Of a DNA stretch of 64,000 nucleotides, positions 13,072 to 23,330 are shown piece after piece. The stretch is from Pseudomonas sp. HMWF032. Lineage in GTDB: Bacteria; Pseudomonadota; Gammaproteobacteria; Pseudomonadales; Pseudomonadaceae. The notes beneath the pieces are model-generated. The model was not told the DNA's origin. It did not search any database and saw nothing but the letters and a program-made list of their open reading frames with translations. Position numbers and translations under genes: made by a program. The stretch spans positions 887,776 through 951,775 of the forward strand of contig NZ_QAIG01000005.1 of NCBI RefSeq assembly GCF_003060885.1, given 5' to 3'. Each line of letters opens with the position of its first letter. Within the stretch, counting starts at the first letter, position 1.

Positions 13072-16000
13072 CTATCCGTGGGCCTTGGCGACTGCTGTGT
13101 TGGGAGCATCAGGCTGCGCCAGCAGGCTGTACACGCAGGGCAGCACGAACAGGGTGAACAGCGTGCCGATCGACATGCCGGTGGCGATCACCAGACCGAT
13201 GTCGAAGCGGCTGACTGCGCCAGCGCCACTGGCGAGGATCAGCGGCACCATGCCGAAGACCATCGCCGCGGTGGTCATCAGCACCGGACGCAGACGAATC
13301 GCCGCCGCTTCTTCGACCGCGTCACGGCGCGACAGGCCTTTCTCACGCCGCAGCTGGTTGGCGAACTCGACGATCAGAATGCCGTGCTTGGTGATCAGGC
13401 CAATCAGCGTTACCAGGCCCACCTGGGTGTAGATGTTCATGCTCGACAGGCCGAGGAACAGTGGAAGCAGCGCTCCACAGATCGACAGCGGTACCGTGAC
13501 CATGATCACCAGCGGGTCACGGAAGCTCTCAAACTGCGCCGCCAACACCAGGAAGATCAGGGCCAGGGCCAGGGCGAAGGTGGCATATAGGGCATTGCCT
13601 TCCTGAACCAGTTGGCGCGATGCACCGGCGTAGTCATAGGAAAAGCCGGCAGGCGCTTCTTCCTGCATGATCTGCGTCACCGTCTCGACCGCTTCACCCA
13701 TGCTGACAATTGGCACGCCCTGGATGATGGCCGAGTTGAGCTGCTGGAACTGGTTTAGCTGGGTCGGGCGAGCACGGTCGCTGACCTTGACCAGGGTTGA
13801 CAGCGCCAGCATCGCACCGCTTTCGCTCTTCACGTAGTAGCTGTTCAGCCAGCCCGGATTGTCGCGGTAAGCACGCTCGACCTGGGCGATCACCTTGTAG
13901 CTGCGCCCGTCGATGGTAAAGCGGTTGATTTCACCTTCGCCGAGCAGGCTGGCCAGGGTCAGACCGAGGTCTTCCATGGACACGCCCATTTGTGCGGCTT
14001 TCTCGCGGTCGATTTCTACGACCACTTCTGGCTTGTCGAAGGCCAGATCGACGTCGAGGAAGGCGAACTTGCCAGACTCCACGGCGCGTTGCTTGACCCG
14101 CTCGGTCACTTGCAGCAGGGACTGGTAGTCGTTAGGGGTGTTGATCACGAACTGGAACGGCAACCCTTCACCGGTGCCTGGCAGTGCAGGCAGGTTGAAG
14201 CCGAAAATCTGCAGGCCGGCGATTTGCGACAGGCGCGCTTGCACCTCGGGAAGGATTTCCATCTGCGTGCGCTCGCGCTCACCCCACGGCGTCATCAGGA
14301 AGCCGCCGATACCCGATTGCACACCGCTGGTGCCGTTGATCTGGAAGGAGGAGTAGTACTCGGGGAACTCCTTAAAGATGGTCACGAACTCATCGGTGTA
14401 CTTATTCAGGTAGTCGAGGTTGGTGGCTTGTGGGGCATTGGCAATCATAAAAATGATGCCTTGATCCTCTTCGGGAGCCAGTTCACTTTTGGTGAATTTG
14501 AGCAGCACCGGGATCAGGCACATGACGATCACCGCAAACACCAGCACCACTGGGCGTGTGTCCAGCGTGCTGTGCAGGGCGCGCTGGTAGCGGCGCTTGA
14601 GGCTGTCGAAAATCTGATCGAGTTTGTGTGCCAGGCCCGATGGATTCTCTTCATGGCGCAGCAGCTTGGCGCACATCATCGGCGACAGGGTCAGGGCGAC
14701 GATGCCGGAGATGATCACCGCGCCGGCCAGGGTCAGGGCGAATTCCTTGAACAACGCGCCTGTGAGGCCTTCCAGAAAACCGATGGGCGCATAGACGGCC
14801 GCCAGGGTGATGGTCATGGATATCACCGGTACCGCGATTTCCCGTGCGCCTTCAATGGCCGCATCAAAAGGCGTTTTGCCTTCCTCGATATGCCGGTGGA
14901 TGTTCTCCACCACAACGATGGCGTCGTCCACCACCAGGCCGATGGCCAACACCATCGCCAGCAGGGTCAGCAGATTGATCGAGTAGCCCATCAGTTGCAT
15001 GAAGAACAGCACGCCGATCATCGACAGCGGGATGGTGATCACCGGGATCAGTACTGAACGGAACGCGCCGAGGAACAGGAACACCACCACGATGACGATC
15101 AGCACCGCTTCGCCGAGGGTCTTCACCACTTCGTCGATGGATGCCTGGATAAACAGGGTGGCGTCATAGGCGATGGAAACTTTCAGGTTCGGCGGCAGCT
15201 GCGCTTCCAGGTCTGGCATGACCTTGCGCACTTCCTTGATCACATCCAGCGGGTTGGCCCCCGGCGTACCCTTGATGGCGATGTACACCGAAGGGGTGCC
15301 GTCGAAGGAGCTGATCGCGTCGTAGCTTTCCGCGCCCATTTCCACCCGCGCCACATCGCGGATCAGCACGCGGCTGTCGCCCACGGTCTTCAACGGGATG
15401 GCGGCAAACGCCTCGGCCGATTTCAGGTCGGTTTCGGCGTTGATGCTGGTGACCACGTACTCGCCTTTCACTTCACCGGCTGCGGCAAGGAAGTTGTACT
15501 TGCGCACCGCATCGTTTACGTCACCGGCGGTCACGCCGTATGCACCCATTTTTACTGGATCGAGCCACAGGCGCATGGCGAACACCTGATTGCCGAGAAT
15601 TTCGGCCTCAGCCATGCCCGGCAGGGTGGCCAGCTTGGGCTGGATGACCCGCGACAGGTAATCGGTGATCTGCGGGTTGCTCAGCTCCTGGCTGTAGAAG
15701 CTGATGTACATCAGCGCCGTGGAGTCAGCGGCTTCCTTGCTCAGCACTGGGTCTTCGGCGTTCTGCGGCAGCTGGTTCTTCACCTCGTTGGCCTTGGCCA
15801 GCAGTTCGGTGAACAGGCGGTCGCTGTTGGCGCCGATGCGCGCATAAATCGAGATGATCGATACGTTCTGCCGGCTCTCCGAGGTCATGTAGTCAATGCC
15901 GTCGGCACTGGCCAGACTCTGCTGCAGCGGCTGGGTGATATAACCCTGGATGGTCTCGGCATTGGCCCCGGGGTAAGCCGTGGTCACCGTGATCAGGGCG

Positions 16001-16125
16001 CTTTCCATCTGCGGATACTGGCGGATGGTCAGTTTGCTGAATGCCTGGAAGCCAAGCAGGATGATCAACAGACTGACCACGGTCGCCAGTACCGGGCGAC
16101 GGATAAAGGGATCAGTAAAAGCCAT
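13072..16125 (-). CDS. mexW: RND multidrug efflux permease (MexW-like)
   Basis: The 1017-residue inner-membrane proton antiporter has the HAE1-RND start FTDPFIRRPVLATVVSLLIILLG. It has the two large periplasmic loops and the TM4 proton-relay GLVVDDAIVVVENI with paired Asp. A closing TM bundle GLITKHGILIVEFANQL follows. The length is standard. The sequence, and its place beside the icmP cluster, agree with MexW (PA4375) of P. aeruginosa as I recall it. It pairs with the periplasmic adaptor gene 27 bp upstream. No outer-membrane channel gene is present, so a shared TolC/OprM-type channel is expected. Confidence 0.9.
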   Translation of the reverse strand: MAFTDPFIRRPVLATVVSLLIILLGFQAFSKLTIRQYPQMESALITVTTAYPGANAETIQGYITQPLQQSLASADGIDYMTSESRQNVSIISIYARIGANSDRLFTELLAKANEVKNQLPQNAEDPVLSKEAADSTALMYISFYSQELSNPQITDYLSRVIQPKLATLPGMAEAEILGNQVFAMRLWLDPVKMGAYGVTAGDVNDAVRKYNFLAAAGEVKGEYVVTSINAETDLKSAEAFAAIPLKTVGDSRVLIRDVARVEMGAESYDAISSFDGTPSVYIAIKGTPGANPLDVIKEVRKVMPDLEAQLPPNLKVSIAYDATLFIQASIDEVVKTLGEAVLIVIVVVFLFLGAFRSVLIPVITIPLSMIGVLFFMQLMGYSINLLTLLAMVLAIGLVVDDAIVVVENIHRHIEEGKTPFDAAIEGAREIAVPVISMTITLAAVYAPIGFLEGLTGALFKEFALTLAGAVIISGIVALTLSPMMCAKLLRHEENPSGLAHKLDQIFDSLKRRYQRALHSTLDTRPVVLVFAVIVMCLIPVLLKFTKSELAPEEDQGIIFMIANAPQATNLDYLNKYTDEFVTIFKEFPEYYSSFQINGTSGVQSGIGGFLMTPWGERERTQMEILPEVQARLSQIAGLQIFGFNLPALPGTGEGLPFQFVINTPNDYQSLLQVTERVKQRAVESGKFAFLDVDLAFDKPEVVVEIDREKAAQMGVSMEDLGLTLASLLGEGEINRFTIDGRSYKVIAQVERAYRDNPGWLNSYYVKSESGAMLALSTLVKVSDRARPTQLNQFQQLNSAIIQGVPIVSMGEAVETVTQIMQEEAPAGFSYDYAGASRQLVQEGNALYATFALALALIFLVLAAQFESFRDPLVIMVTVPLSICGALLPLFLGLSSMNIYTQVGLVTLIGLITKHGILIVEFANQLRREKGLSRRDAVEEAAAIRLRPVLMTTAAMVFGMVPLILASGAGAVSRFDIGLVIATGMSIGTLFTLFVLPCVYSLLAQPDAPNTAVAKAHG

Positions 16126-16152
16126 AAATAAGTTCCTTTGCGCCGCGCCGGG

Positions 16153-17283
16153 TTAATTGGCGCTTGGCTTGGCCTGCGAGTTGGCGATGCTGACATGGGC
16201 GCCGTTATCCAGCTTCAGCTGGCCGGCGGATACCACCTGCTCACCGGCTTGCAGGCCTTTGAGAATCACCACTTGGCCTTCACGGCGTTCGCCGGTTTCA
16301 ACGAAGCGGCGGTCGACAGTCAGTTCGGCCTGGCCTTTGTCATCTTTGACCACCTGGCCGTCTTCTCCTTTCTTCTCGCCGATCACGTACACCGAATTAC
16401 CGTAGAGGGTGTAGGTGATGGCGGTTTCCGGGACAACGACCCGATCCTGTTCACCGGGCAGAAGAACCTCCAGGTTGGCGAACATACCCGGCAGCAGTTT
16501 GCTCTCCGGGTTGGTCAGCATGGCGCGGACTTGCACGTTGCGCGTGGTGTCTTCGACCTTGGGGTTGATCGCAGCGATTTCGCCTTCGAACACCTCGTTC
16601 GGGTAAGCCGCTACGCTGAAGCGCACGCGCTCGCCGATGGCCAACTGGGGCACCGCCTGCTCCGGCAGGAAGAAGTCGACGTAGAGCTTGCTCAGGTCCT
16701 GTAGGGTGGCGATGGTGGTGCCGGAGGCGAGGTAGTCACCAACATCCACCTGGCGGATGCCGATCGTGCCGGCAAAGGGTGCAAGGATGCGCTTCTTCGC
16801 CAGTTGCGCCTGCAGCTGGGCAACGCTGGCGTTGGCTTTCTGCAGGCTGGCCTGAAGTCGGTCGAACTCACTCTTCGAGATGCTCTGCCGACTGATCAGG
16901 CTGCGGCCGCGTTCATATTCCACGCGGGCCAGACCCAGCTCTGCCTGTGCAGTGGCCAGGCTGGCCTGTTCGACATCGCTGTCCATCTGGATCAGCGGCT
17001 GCTGCAGGGTAACCTGCTCACCGGAGCGGAACAGCACCTGTTGCACAGTGCCGCCGACTTCCACGGTCAGGTCAACGCCCTGAAAGGCCTTGAGTGTACC
17101 GATGGCCGGCAGGCGGCCCTGCCACGGACGCGTTTCGGCGCTGGCCGCATCTACGCTGACGGCCGGCTGCGGTGCCGAGAACATCTGCACTTGTTGGTAG
17201 ATAGAAAAGCCTTTGTAGGCGGCGAGGGCGAGTACCACGAGGAGTACCGCGCCGAGCATGATCAGCATGCGGCGAAGCAACAT
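16153..17283 (-). CDS. mexV: RND efflux periplasmic adaptor (MexV-like)
   Basis: The start at 17283 gives a 376-residue protein with AAGGA 8 nt upstream; the longer frame adds an unlikely leader. An N-terminal membrane anchor (about residues 6–25) is followed by a lipoyl-like half (PAIGTLKAFQGVDLTVEVGGTV). A coiled-coil hairpin and the second lipoyl half (ILAPFAGTIGIRQVDVGDYL) come next. Beta-barrel and membrane-proximal domains complete the protein. It bridges the RND pump to an outer-membrane channel. It is the first gene of the mexVW-like operon. Confidence 0.9.
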   Translation of the reverse strand: MLLRRMLIMLGAVLLVVLALAAYKGFSIYQQVQMFSAPQPAVSVDAASAETRPWQGRLPAIGTLKAFQGVDLTVEVGGTVQQVLFRSGEQVTLQQPLIQMDSDVEQASLATAQAELGLARVEYERGRSLISRQSISKSEFDRLQASLQKANASVAQLQAQLAKKRILAPFAGTIGIRQVDVGDYLASGTTIATLQDLSKLYVDFFLPEQAVPQLAIGERVRFSVAAYPNEVFEGEIAAINPKVEDTTRNVQVRAMLTNPESKLLPGMFANLEVLLPGEQDRVVVPETAITYTLYGNSVYVIGEKKGEDGQVVKDDKGQAELTVDRRFVETGERREGQVVILKGLQAGEQVVSAGQLKLDNGAHVSIANSQAKPSAN

Positions 17284-17428
17284 ATTCCGGTTCCTTGGCA
17301 AAGCGGTAAGAGGGCCTGGGAATAGGCAAGAGGGGCACATTAGACCTCGCGCAGAGGCCTGTCAAAGATTCGCATTTGCAAAATATTGCTGTACAAAAGT
17401 TGCCTGATTGATCAAGTGCTTTTTAAGC

Positions 17429-17454
17429 AAAATGCCAGCATGTGCTGGCATTTT
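17429..17454. terminator. Bidirectional-looking hairpin terminator
   Basis: AAAATGCCAGCA (17429–17440) pairs with TGCTGGCATTTT (17443–17454) around two bases. It lies 30 bp past the chemoreceptor stop and upstream of the mexV promoter region. It therefore probably ends the chemoreceptor transcript. Confidence 0.8.
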
Positions 17455-17483
17455 GTTGTTTGCTTTTCAGTGCGCTCCGCGGG

Positions 17484-19109
17484 TCAGGCACTCAGGCGTT
17501 GAGTAACCTCATTTAGCTGCCCTGACAGGTCATGCAGGTTGCGCCCGGCGCTTTCGGTGCGCTGGACGTTCTCCTGATTGGCTGTGGCAATGGAGGTGAT
17601 CTCGGTGAGGTTGCGCGAAATATCTTCGGCCACGGAGGTCTGTTCTTCGGCGGCGGTGGCGATCTGCCGGTTCATGTCGCGGATCGCTTCCACTGCGTTG
17701 GTGATCAGCTGTAGCGTGGCGCCGGCTTCGGTCACCTGGGTCACGCCTTCTTCGCTGCGCTGCTGGCCGCTTTGAATGGCGCGCACTGCATTCACCGCCC
17801 CGGTTTGTACGGTGTCGATGATCTGGTGGATTTCCGCGGTGGACTCGGCGGTACGCTGCGCCAGGGTGCGCACTTCGTCGGCTACCACGGCAAAGCCTCG
17901 ACCCTGTTCACCGGCGCGTGCGGCTTCGATGGCCGCATTGAGGGCCAGTAGATTGGTCTGCTCGGCGATGCCACGAATGACTTCCAGCACCTTACCAATT
18001 CGTCCTGTATCGTTTTCCAGGCGGCGAATCACGTCTGAGGTGTTGCTGATTTCGCTGCGAATATCAGTGATGGTGCTGATGGTGGCCTGCATCACCATAT
18101 CGCCCTGGCGTGCCGCATTATCAGCCGCGTCGGCGGCGCCGGCAGCTTCAACCGCATGACGGGCGACTTCTTGGGCTGTGGCGGACATTTCATGCATGGC
18201 GGTGGCGACCTGGTCGGTACGCGAGAATTGCTCGCGTGTTCCCTGGGCCATCAGGGTGGCGATCGAGTTGAGTTCGCCACTGGCGATATCCAGGTCAGCC
18301 GTGCTGCGTTTCAGGCGGGTAAAGGTGTCGGCGAGGAAGTCACGCAGGATGTTGGCCGCGACGGCGAGTTTGCCCAGTTCGTCTTGGCGTGTGGCATCTA
18401 CATGTTGGCCGAAGTTGCCCCGGCTAAGTTGGGCGATATGATCAATCAGTTCGCGGATCGGGTTGATTAAGTTGCGGTTGACCAGCCATAAGCTGAACAG
18501 GGCGGTCACCACGGTAGCGCCGAGCATCAGCAGGGTGCCATAGGTGATGGTGCGGTCTGCTGCGGCATTGATCTGGCTTGCTTGCTCCAGGCTTTGTTTA
18601 TGCAATTCGTTGGACAGGGCCTCCAACTGTTGTGCTGTGTTGCGGTCAATGCCGGACACCGCCTTGTCACCGACTGCAGCGTCACCGCCAGCAGCGACAA
18701 AGGCATCGCGACCCTTGCGGTAGTTGGCGCCGAGCGTCTGGTGTTCGCTGCGCAAGGTGTCGACCTTGGTTTTCAGCGCGCGGTCGGCACCGGCCAGCTC
18801 GCTCAATTTTCCCAGTAAGTCCTGAACCTTGCGCTCCTGTGCTTCGAACTGGCCCCAGTATTTGTCCAGTTGGGCTTTGTCGCTGCCACGCAGCAGGACG
18901 TTTTTCCACTCCTGTACCTGGGTCTTGAAGTTCAGGTTGGTTGAATCAATCAGCGTCGACGCCTCCAATGGGCCATCAAGCAGGCCACGATAGGCCTGCA
19001 TGCCGCTGGAGAGGAAGCTGAAACAGGCCAGTGCCGTGACCAGAATCAGCGCCAGGCTGCCGCTGAGCAGGGCGAGGATTTGCGCGCGCAAGGATTTCTG
19101 CAGAAACAT
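17484..19109 (-). CDS. Methyl-accepting chemotaxis protein
   Basis: This 541-residue transducer has a first TM segment at about 11–33 and a periplasmic four-helix-bundle sensor domain at about 34–188. A second TM lies at about 190–210 and a HAMP domain follows. The cytoplasmic signalling rod has the invariant tip containing [19 protein letters not shown]. It would couple a periplasmic ligand to CheA/CheW. The ligand cannot be told from sequence. The gene stands alone, with its own terminator. Confidence 0.93.
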   Translation of the reverse strand: MFLQKSLRAQILALLSGSLALILVTALACFSFLSSGMQAYRGLLDGPLEASTLIDSTNLNFKTQVQEWKNVLLRGSDKAQLDKYWGQFEAQERKVQDLLGKLSELAGADRALKTKVDTLRSEHQTLGANYRKGRDAFVAAGGDAAVGDKAVSGIDRNTAQQLEALSNELHKQSLEQASQINAAADRTITYGTLLMLGATVVTALFSLWLVNRNLINPIRELIDHIAQLSRGNFGQHVDATRQDELGKLAVAANILRDFLADTFTRLKRSTADLDIASGELNSIATLMAQGTREQFSRTDQVATAMHEMSATAQEVARHAVEAAGAADAADNAARQGDMVMQATISTITDIRSEISNTSDVIRRLENDTGRIGKVLEVIRGIAEQTNLLALNAAIEAARAGEQGRGFAVVADEVRTLAQRTAESTAEIHQIIDTVQTGAVNAVRAIQSGQQRSEEGVTQVTEAGATLQLITNAVEAIRDMNRQIATAAEEQTSVAEDISRNLTEITSIATANQENVQRTESAGRNLHDLSGQLNEVTQRLSA

Positions 19110-19339
19110 GGGTGGATACCCCCGACTGTGGAATACGAAATGCCAGTGACGCGAGCGCGTCCTACTGCGAAGTCCTTCTCAACTGGTATCGGCTGTGCCG
19201 CAGTATTTCACGTACGGCCTGACAGGAGTATAGATCGGCTCTGCAGAGGCATTCTTTAACCTGCCGCAGGTGTGTTACAGATTCGGGACAGGCCGCATGA
19301 CCCGCCACCTCGTGCGAGCGTGCTCCTCATGCTGTTGTG

Positions 19340-20455
19340 TCAGGCCAGGCGCAGGTGGTTGTCCCATAGTCCTGCAGGGAGTTGTAGCGGCTGGCTGCTG
19401 ATCTGAGCGCCGCGGCAGTCGTACAGGCGGCAACGGCCGACGCCGCTGCTGACCACAAAACCGTCGGCTACTGCGCCTACTCCGGCGCAGTCGGCCAGTG
19501 GCGCATCCAGGCGCAACTCGGCGCTGTCCAGGTCCCAGATAAACACCCGATTACCGCGTGGCGCGGTCAGCGCCAGCAGGCGCAGTTCGCTGTGGATCGC
19601 TACGCTGGCGGTGTACTGGTTCATCTGCTGACGCTGCGCATTGGCCACCGGGAAGTGCTGGAAGGGCTGGCCGGGGCGTTTGATCGCCAGCAGCGGCACC
19701 ACATCGCTGGTTGCGCCCATATATTGCTGGCCGCTGACAATCGTGCCATCGCTGGCCACGGCCATATGGCGCACGCTGTTCATCCGTTCTGGCAGCTGTT
19801 CCTTGCTGATCAGGCTGCCGTCGCGGCGCAGCAGCACCAGGCTGGACTCCATGGCGTCGAGGTTCATTTCCACCCGGCTGTCGGCTTCGGTGCGGATGCC
19901 GCCGTTGGCCACGACCAGCGTTTCACCGTCTGGCAGCCAGAGCAGCTGGTGCGGGCCGATGCCGTGGGTCGACAGTTCGCTGCTGCGCAGCAACTGTTCA
20001 CCTTGCAGGCGATAGACGCCAAGTAGGCCGCGACCGGGATCGGAGGTGTCGTTCTCGGTGGCGTACAGCCATTCGCCGTCCTTGTGGAACACCGCATGGC
20101 CGTAGAAGTGCCGCTGCTTGGGTGAGTGGATGGTCTGCAGCAGGCGGCCATCGCGAGTGTCGATCAGGTAGCTCTGGGTGCTCGGGCGGCGACCGACAAA
20201 CAGCGCCATTGGCAGAAACGGATGGCCGATAACATCGTGGCAGCGCTCGTTGACCTGGGTGGCAAATACCGGGCTGCCATCGAGCCGGTAACCCACTGCG
20301 AAGTGTTTGCCGGCGCTGTCGTTGCGTGCCGACAGCAATAACGGCTGCGCGCCACTGTGCATCAGCGTCCAGCCGCCGTAAGTGCCGGCGGCCGCTGCCG
20401 TGGCGGCAACAGCCGCGATGCTCAAGCCGAGAAAGGTGCGGCGATTGATCTGCAT
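19340..20455 (-). CDS. DUF1513 family Tat-exported protein
   Basis: This 371-residue protein begins with a twin-arginine signal (NRRTFLGLS, then a hydrophobic Ala-rich stretch). The mature part reads as repeated beta-propeller blades (for example ILVLWLP-like PHQLLWLPDGETLVVANGGI). In P. aeruginosa this gene (PA4373, from memory) ends the imelysin cluster. It lies 3 bp after the second imelysin gene. It probably acts in the periplasm in the same iron-linked process. Its biochemical role is unknown. Confidence 0.85.
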   Translation of the reverse strand: MQINRRTFLGLSIAAVAATAAAAGTYGGWTLMHSGAQPLLLSARNDSAGKHFAVGYRLDGSPVFATQVNERCHDVIGHPFLPMALFVGRRPSTQSYLIDTRDGRLLQTIHSPKQRHFYGHAVFHKDGEWLYATENDTSDPGRGLLGVYRLQGEQLLRSSELSTHGIGPHQLLWLPDGETLVVANGGIRTEADSRVEMNLDAMESSLVLLRRDGSLISKEQLPERMNSVRHMAVASDGTIVSGQQYMGATSDVVPLLAIKRPGQPFQHFPVANAQRQQMNQYTASVAIHSELRLLALTAPRGNRVFIWDLDSAELRLDAPLADCAGVGAVADGFVVSSGVGRCRLYDCRGAQISSQPLQLPAGLWDNHLRLA

Positions 20456-20458
20456 GGT

Positions 20459-21520
20459 TCAGTCACCGTCATGGGCGTTAAAGCCCAGCTGGATGCCCAG
20501 AGTCTTCGCCAGCTCGGATTCATGCAGGCGATGCAGCACATTCAGGCTGTCATACAGGGCGTTGACCTCGGCGCGGCCGGCGTCGTCGCTAAGCAGTTCG
20601 CCGAGCGGCCGTTGGGCGGCGGCCAGGCGTTGACGGGTGTCGCTGTAGGCGTCGTTGATGCGTTGTTTCAGTGCGCCCTGATCACTGCCGAGCAGCGCCT
20701 GGATGCCATCCTGCTCGGCACCCAGCCAGATGCGTTCGGCGCTGGCCAGACTGGCAGCGAGGTTGGCCAGACTGGCCTTGCTGCGCCAGGCTTCGGCCTG
20801 ATAGGGCTGCGGCTGACCTTTGCTCTGGCGGCCGAGTGGCGTGCCGAGTTTCTTCTTCAGCCCGTCGATGGCGCTAACCTGGGTGCGCAGCAGCTCGGCC
20901 ACCGCTTCCGGGGCTTCGGCGTAGCGCGCATTGGGGAAGTCCCTGAGCAGCGCGGCCATACCGTCTTTGGCTTGCCACTGGCTTAGCACATCGGCGGCGA
21001 GGACTTGCTGGTGCTGGCCGATGGCAACGATCAGCGGGCAGTAGCGGGTTTTCTGCTCGGCGACGTTCAGATCAATTGCCGGATCGAACAGCAGGTATTC
21101 ATAGGCGGTGAGGCCTTGTACCACGACGCTGGATTTATCCAGATCGGCTGGGGTCAGCTCGGGTTTGCTGTTGACCAGCGCCTCAACCTGACGTGCCACC
21201 AGGTTCTTCTTGTCCGGCCAGAACTGGATCTGCCAGGCGCGGTTGCCTTCCGCCAGCGGACCGAAGGCAACCGGTTGCACGGCGGCCCAGGCGCTTTGCG
21301 CGCTGGCAAAGGCCTGACGGGCTTCGGCGAGGTTCTGTTGGCCGGCGCAGAAGGCCTGGCCGCTAGCTGCCAGCTGGCGGTCGGCTTCGCTCCAGGCGCT
21401 GTAAATCGGCAGCAACACGCCATCGGTGAGTGCACGGCTGACCTGCTGCTGCGGATCGCTTGGGCTGCAGGCGGTAAGCGTAAGGCTAAGCAGGGCGAGC
21501 GTGAGGGGTGAGCGGATCAT
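20459..21520 (-). CDS. Imelysin-family lipoprotein
   Basis: The 353-residue protein has a lipoprotein signal with lipobox LTAC (Cys about 18). An imelysin-type helical domain follows, including NRAWQIQFWPDKKNLVARQVEALV and VQGLTAYEYLLFD. The last of these occupies the place of the GxHxxE motif of classical imelysins, but here the histidine is replaced (TAYEYLLF). So the metal-binding motif is incomplete, as in many second imelysin paralogues. It is co-transcribed with the di-haem protein upstream (10-bp gap). Confidence 0.85.
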   Translation of the reverse strand: MIRSPLTLALLSLTLTACSPSDPQQQVSRALTDGVLLPIYSAWSEADRQLAASGQAFCAGQQNLAEARQAFASAQSAWAAVQPVAFGPLAEGNRAWQIQFWPDKKNLVARQVEALVNSKPELTPADLDKSSVVVQGLTAYEYLLFDPAIDLNVAEQKTRYCPLIVAIGQHQQVLAADVLSQWQAKDGMAALLRDFPNARYAEAPEAVAELLRTQVSAIDGLKKKLGTPLGRQSKGQPQPYQAEAWRSKASLANLAASLASAERIWLGAEQDGIQALLGSDQGALKQRINDAYSDTRQRLAAAQRPLGELLSDDAGRAEVNALYDSLNVLHRLHESELAKTLGIQLGFNAHDGD

Positions 21521-21530
21521 CTGCGGCTCC

Positions 21531-22946
21531 TTACAATGAATTCAGAAAAGCCAACAGCGCGTTGCGCTCGTCGGCATTGAAAGTGATGACCTGCTGCTTG
21601 GCCGCCTCGGCCTCGCCACCGTGCCAGAGGATGGCTTCCAGCAGGTTGCGCGCGCGGCCGTCATGCAGGAACAGGGTGTGGCCGTTAACTGTTTCTGTCA
21701 GGCCGATGCCCCAGAGTGGTGGGGTGCGCCATTCGCGGCCGCTGGCGAGAAACTCCGGGCGGTTGTCAGCCAAGCCTTCGCCCATGTCATGCAGCAGCAA
21801 GTCGCTGTAGGGGCGAATCAGCTGATTGGCCAGCTCCGGCTCGGCGGCGTCACTGGCGGTGGTGAATTGCGGGGTATGACAGCCCTGGCAGCCTGCCTGG
21901 TGGAACAGGGTCTTACCAGTCAGCACCTGCGGTGTATCCGCGCCACGACGTGCCGGTACACCGAGGTTGCGGGTGTAGAACAGCACGCTGGCAAGAATGT
22001 TGTCGCTGACTTCCGGCTCGCCGCCATGAGGTGCGCTGCGGCAGTCGGGTTGTGCCGCAGTGCAGTTGTCCTGGCTGACCAGGCTGCTGGTCAGGCCCAT
22101 GTCGTTGGCAAAGGCCTCGGCGTTCTGTTGGTTGAGGGTTGGTTGTCCGGCTTTCCAGCCAAAACGACCCAGCACCGTGCGTTGTTTCTCGCGGTCCCAG
22201 ACCTGGTTGGCGCGCCCTGAGATGCCATCGTTATCACTGTCTTCGGGGTCGGCATTGGCCAGGATGGCCGCTTCGGGAATGGCTTCGAGCAGACCCAGAC
22301 CAATCATCGGCGGAGCGATGCGTGCCGAAAACAGCGTATCGGGATGCAGAGCGCCATAACCGAGCTGGCTGATTTCCAGGTTGGGCTTACGCAGCTCAAT
22401 TCGGGTGCCGTCGGCAAAACTGACCTGCTGCGTGCTGTAACTGACGCGCACCTTGCCCTCGGGGGGAACACCGGGGTTGGCCATGTCCTGCAACTGGCCA
22501 CCGTAGGTGGGTTCGGCCAGTACGCCAAGGCGCTGGATAATCTCGGCATGTTCGCTGCCGGCTGGAATTGACAGGCGTACCAGCATCGACACCGAGCTGA
22601 TCGCATCAGACGTCGGTGGGTGGCCGCGACCGTCCTTGATATGGCAGTTCTGGCAGGCGTTGGTATTGAACAGCGGGCCGAGACCGTCACGCGCGGTGGT
22701 AGTGGCCGGTGCGGTGACCCATGGGTTGCGGAAGAAGCTGTTGCCGACGCTGAAGTCCAGACGGCGTGAAGGCGTCAGATTGGCGGAGGGCAGGGAAAAG
22801 GCATTTTGGTCGGACTGGCGCACGGTGGTGCTGCCCGCAGACAGGGCTTCACCGGGTTCGGCTTCGGTGAATTGAGGGCCATTGTCGCAGCCAGTCAGGC
22901 CAAGACTCAGGGCCAGTAAGAGCGCAACGCGGTGCGGCGCATGCAT
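21531..22946 (-). CDS. Di-haem oxidoreductase-like lipoprotein (DUF1111)
   Basis: The start at 22946 gives a lipoprotein signal MHAPHRVALLLALSLGLTGC; the longer TTG-started frame adds a non-signal leader. The mature protein of about 450 residues has two CXXCH haem sites, near residues 98–102 (CQNCH) and 353–357 (CQGCH). It matches the thiol-oxidoreductase-like DUF1111 family. It works with the imelysins in the periplasm, probably in iron or haem-linked electron transfer. That is inferred from the conserved cluster rather than shown. Confidence 0.85.
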   Translation of the reverse strand: MHAPHRVALLLALSLGLTGCDNGPQFTEAEPGEALSAGSTTVRQSDQNAFSLPSANLTPSRRLDFSVGNSFFRNPWVTAPATTTARDGLGPLFNTNACQNCHIKDGRGHPPTSDAISSVSMLVRLSIPAGSEHAEIIQRLGVLAEPTYGGQLQDMANPGVPPEGKVRVSYSTQQVSFADGTRIELRKPNLEISQLGYGALHPDTLFSARIAPPMIGLGLLEAIPEAAILANADPEDSDNDGISGRANQVWDREKQRTVLGRFGWKAGQPTLNQQNAEAFANDMGLTSSLVSQDNCTAAQPDCRSAPHGGEPEVSDNILASVLFYTRNLGVPARRGADTPQVLTGKTLFHQAGCQGCHTPQFTTASDAAEPELANQLIRPYSDLLLHDMGEGLADNRPEFLASGREWRTPPLWGIGLTETVNGHTLFLHDGRARNLLEAILWHGGEAEAAKQQVITFNADERNALLAFLNSL

Positions 22947-23059
22947 GGAAGAGATCCGCAGCAAAAAACAGGCGGCTGATCTTAACAGTCCATCCCGTTT
23001 TAAATAAGACGGATTTGCATTATCGCTGGTGGCCAAAGGTCGCAGGGTATAAAAAACTG

Positions 23060-23330
23060 CATGCCATAAAAAAACCGCAACTCCGGTTAAGGCGTCGCGG
23101 CTTCTTATGCGCTACCAATCTTCGGACTTCGCGAGCTGGAGCGAGACAAGGCGCTACGTTAGCAACAGCCGTAGGCTGGCCCGAAGGGTGGGCGTAGTGA
23201 ATCAAGCAGAGTTTACGAGCATTACTTGTTTCACTCGCCCTTCGGGCCGCGCTAAAACGCGTTAGCCGCAAGCAGCTTGCCGAGGCTGTTTTCAACGCAG
23301 TATCGCCGACGCGCAGCAAGCCCTAAGCGG
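23060..23330. repeat. MITE-like repeat, diverged copy, inside the imelysin cluster
   Basis: The gap between the first imelysin and the di-haem gene carries GAGCGAGACAAGGCG, then AGCAGAGTTTACGAG, then GAGGCTGTTTTCAACGCAG. These match, in the same order and direction, segments of the element at 57873–58023. An internal inverted pair, GGCCCGAAGGG / CCCTTCGGGCC (about 23169–23250), could form a large hairpin. Boundaries are approximate. It lengthens an otherwise tight operon spacing. Confidence 0.6.

Noticed and set aside
13990-15057. Plus-strand frame of 355 residues
   Set aside because: It is antisense to the RND permease and has the His/Gln/Asp-rich composition of a shadow frame.
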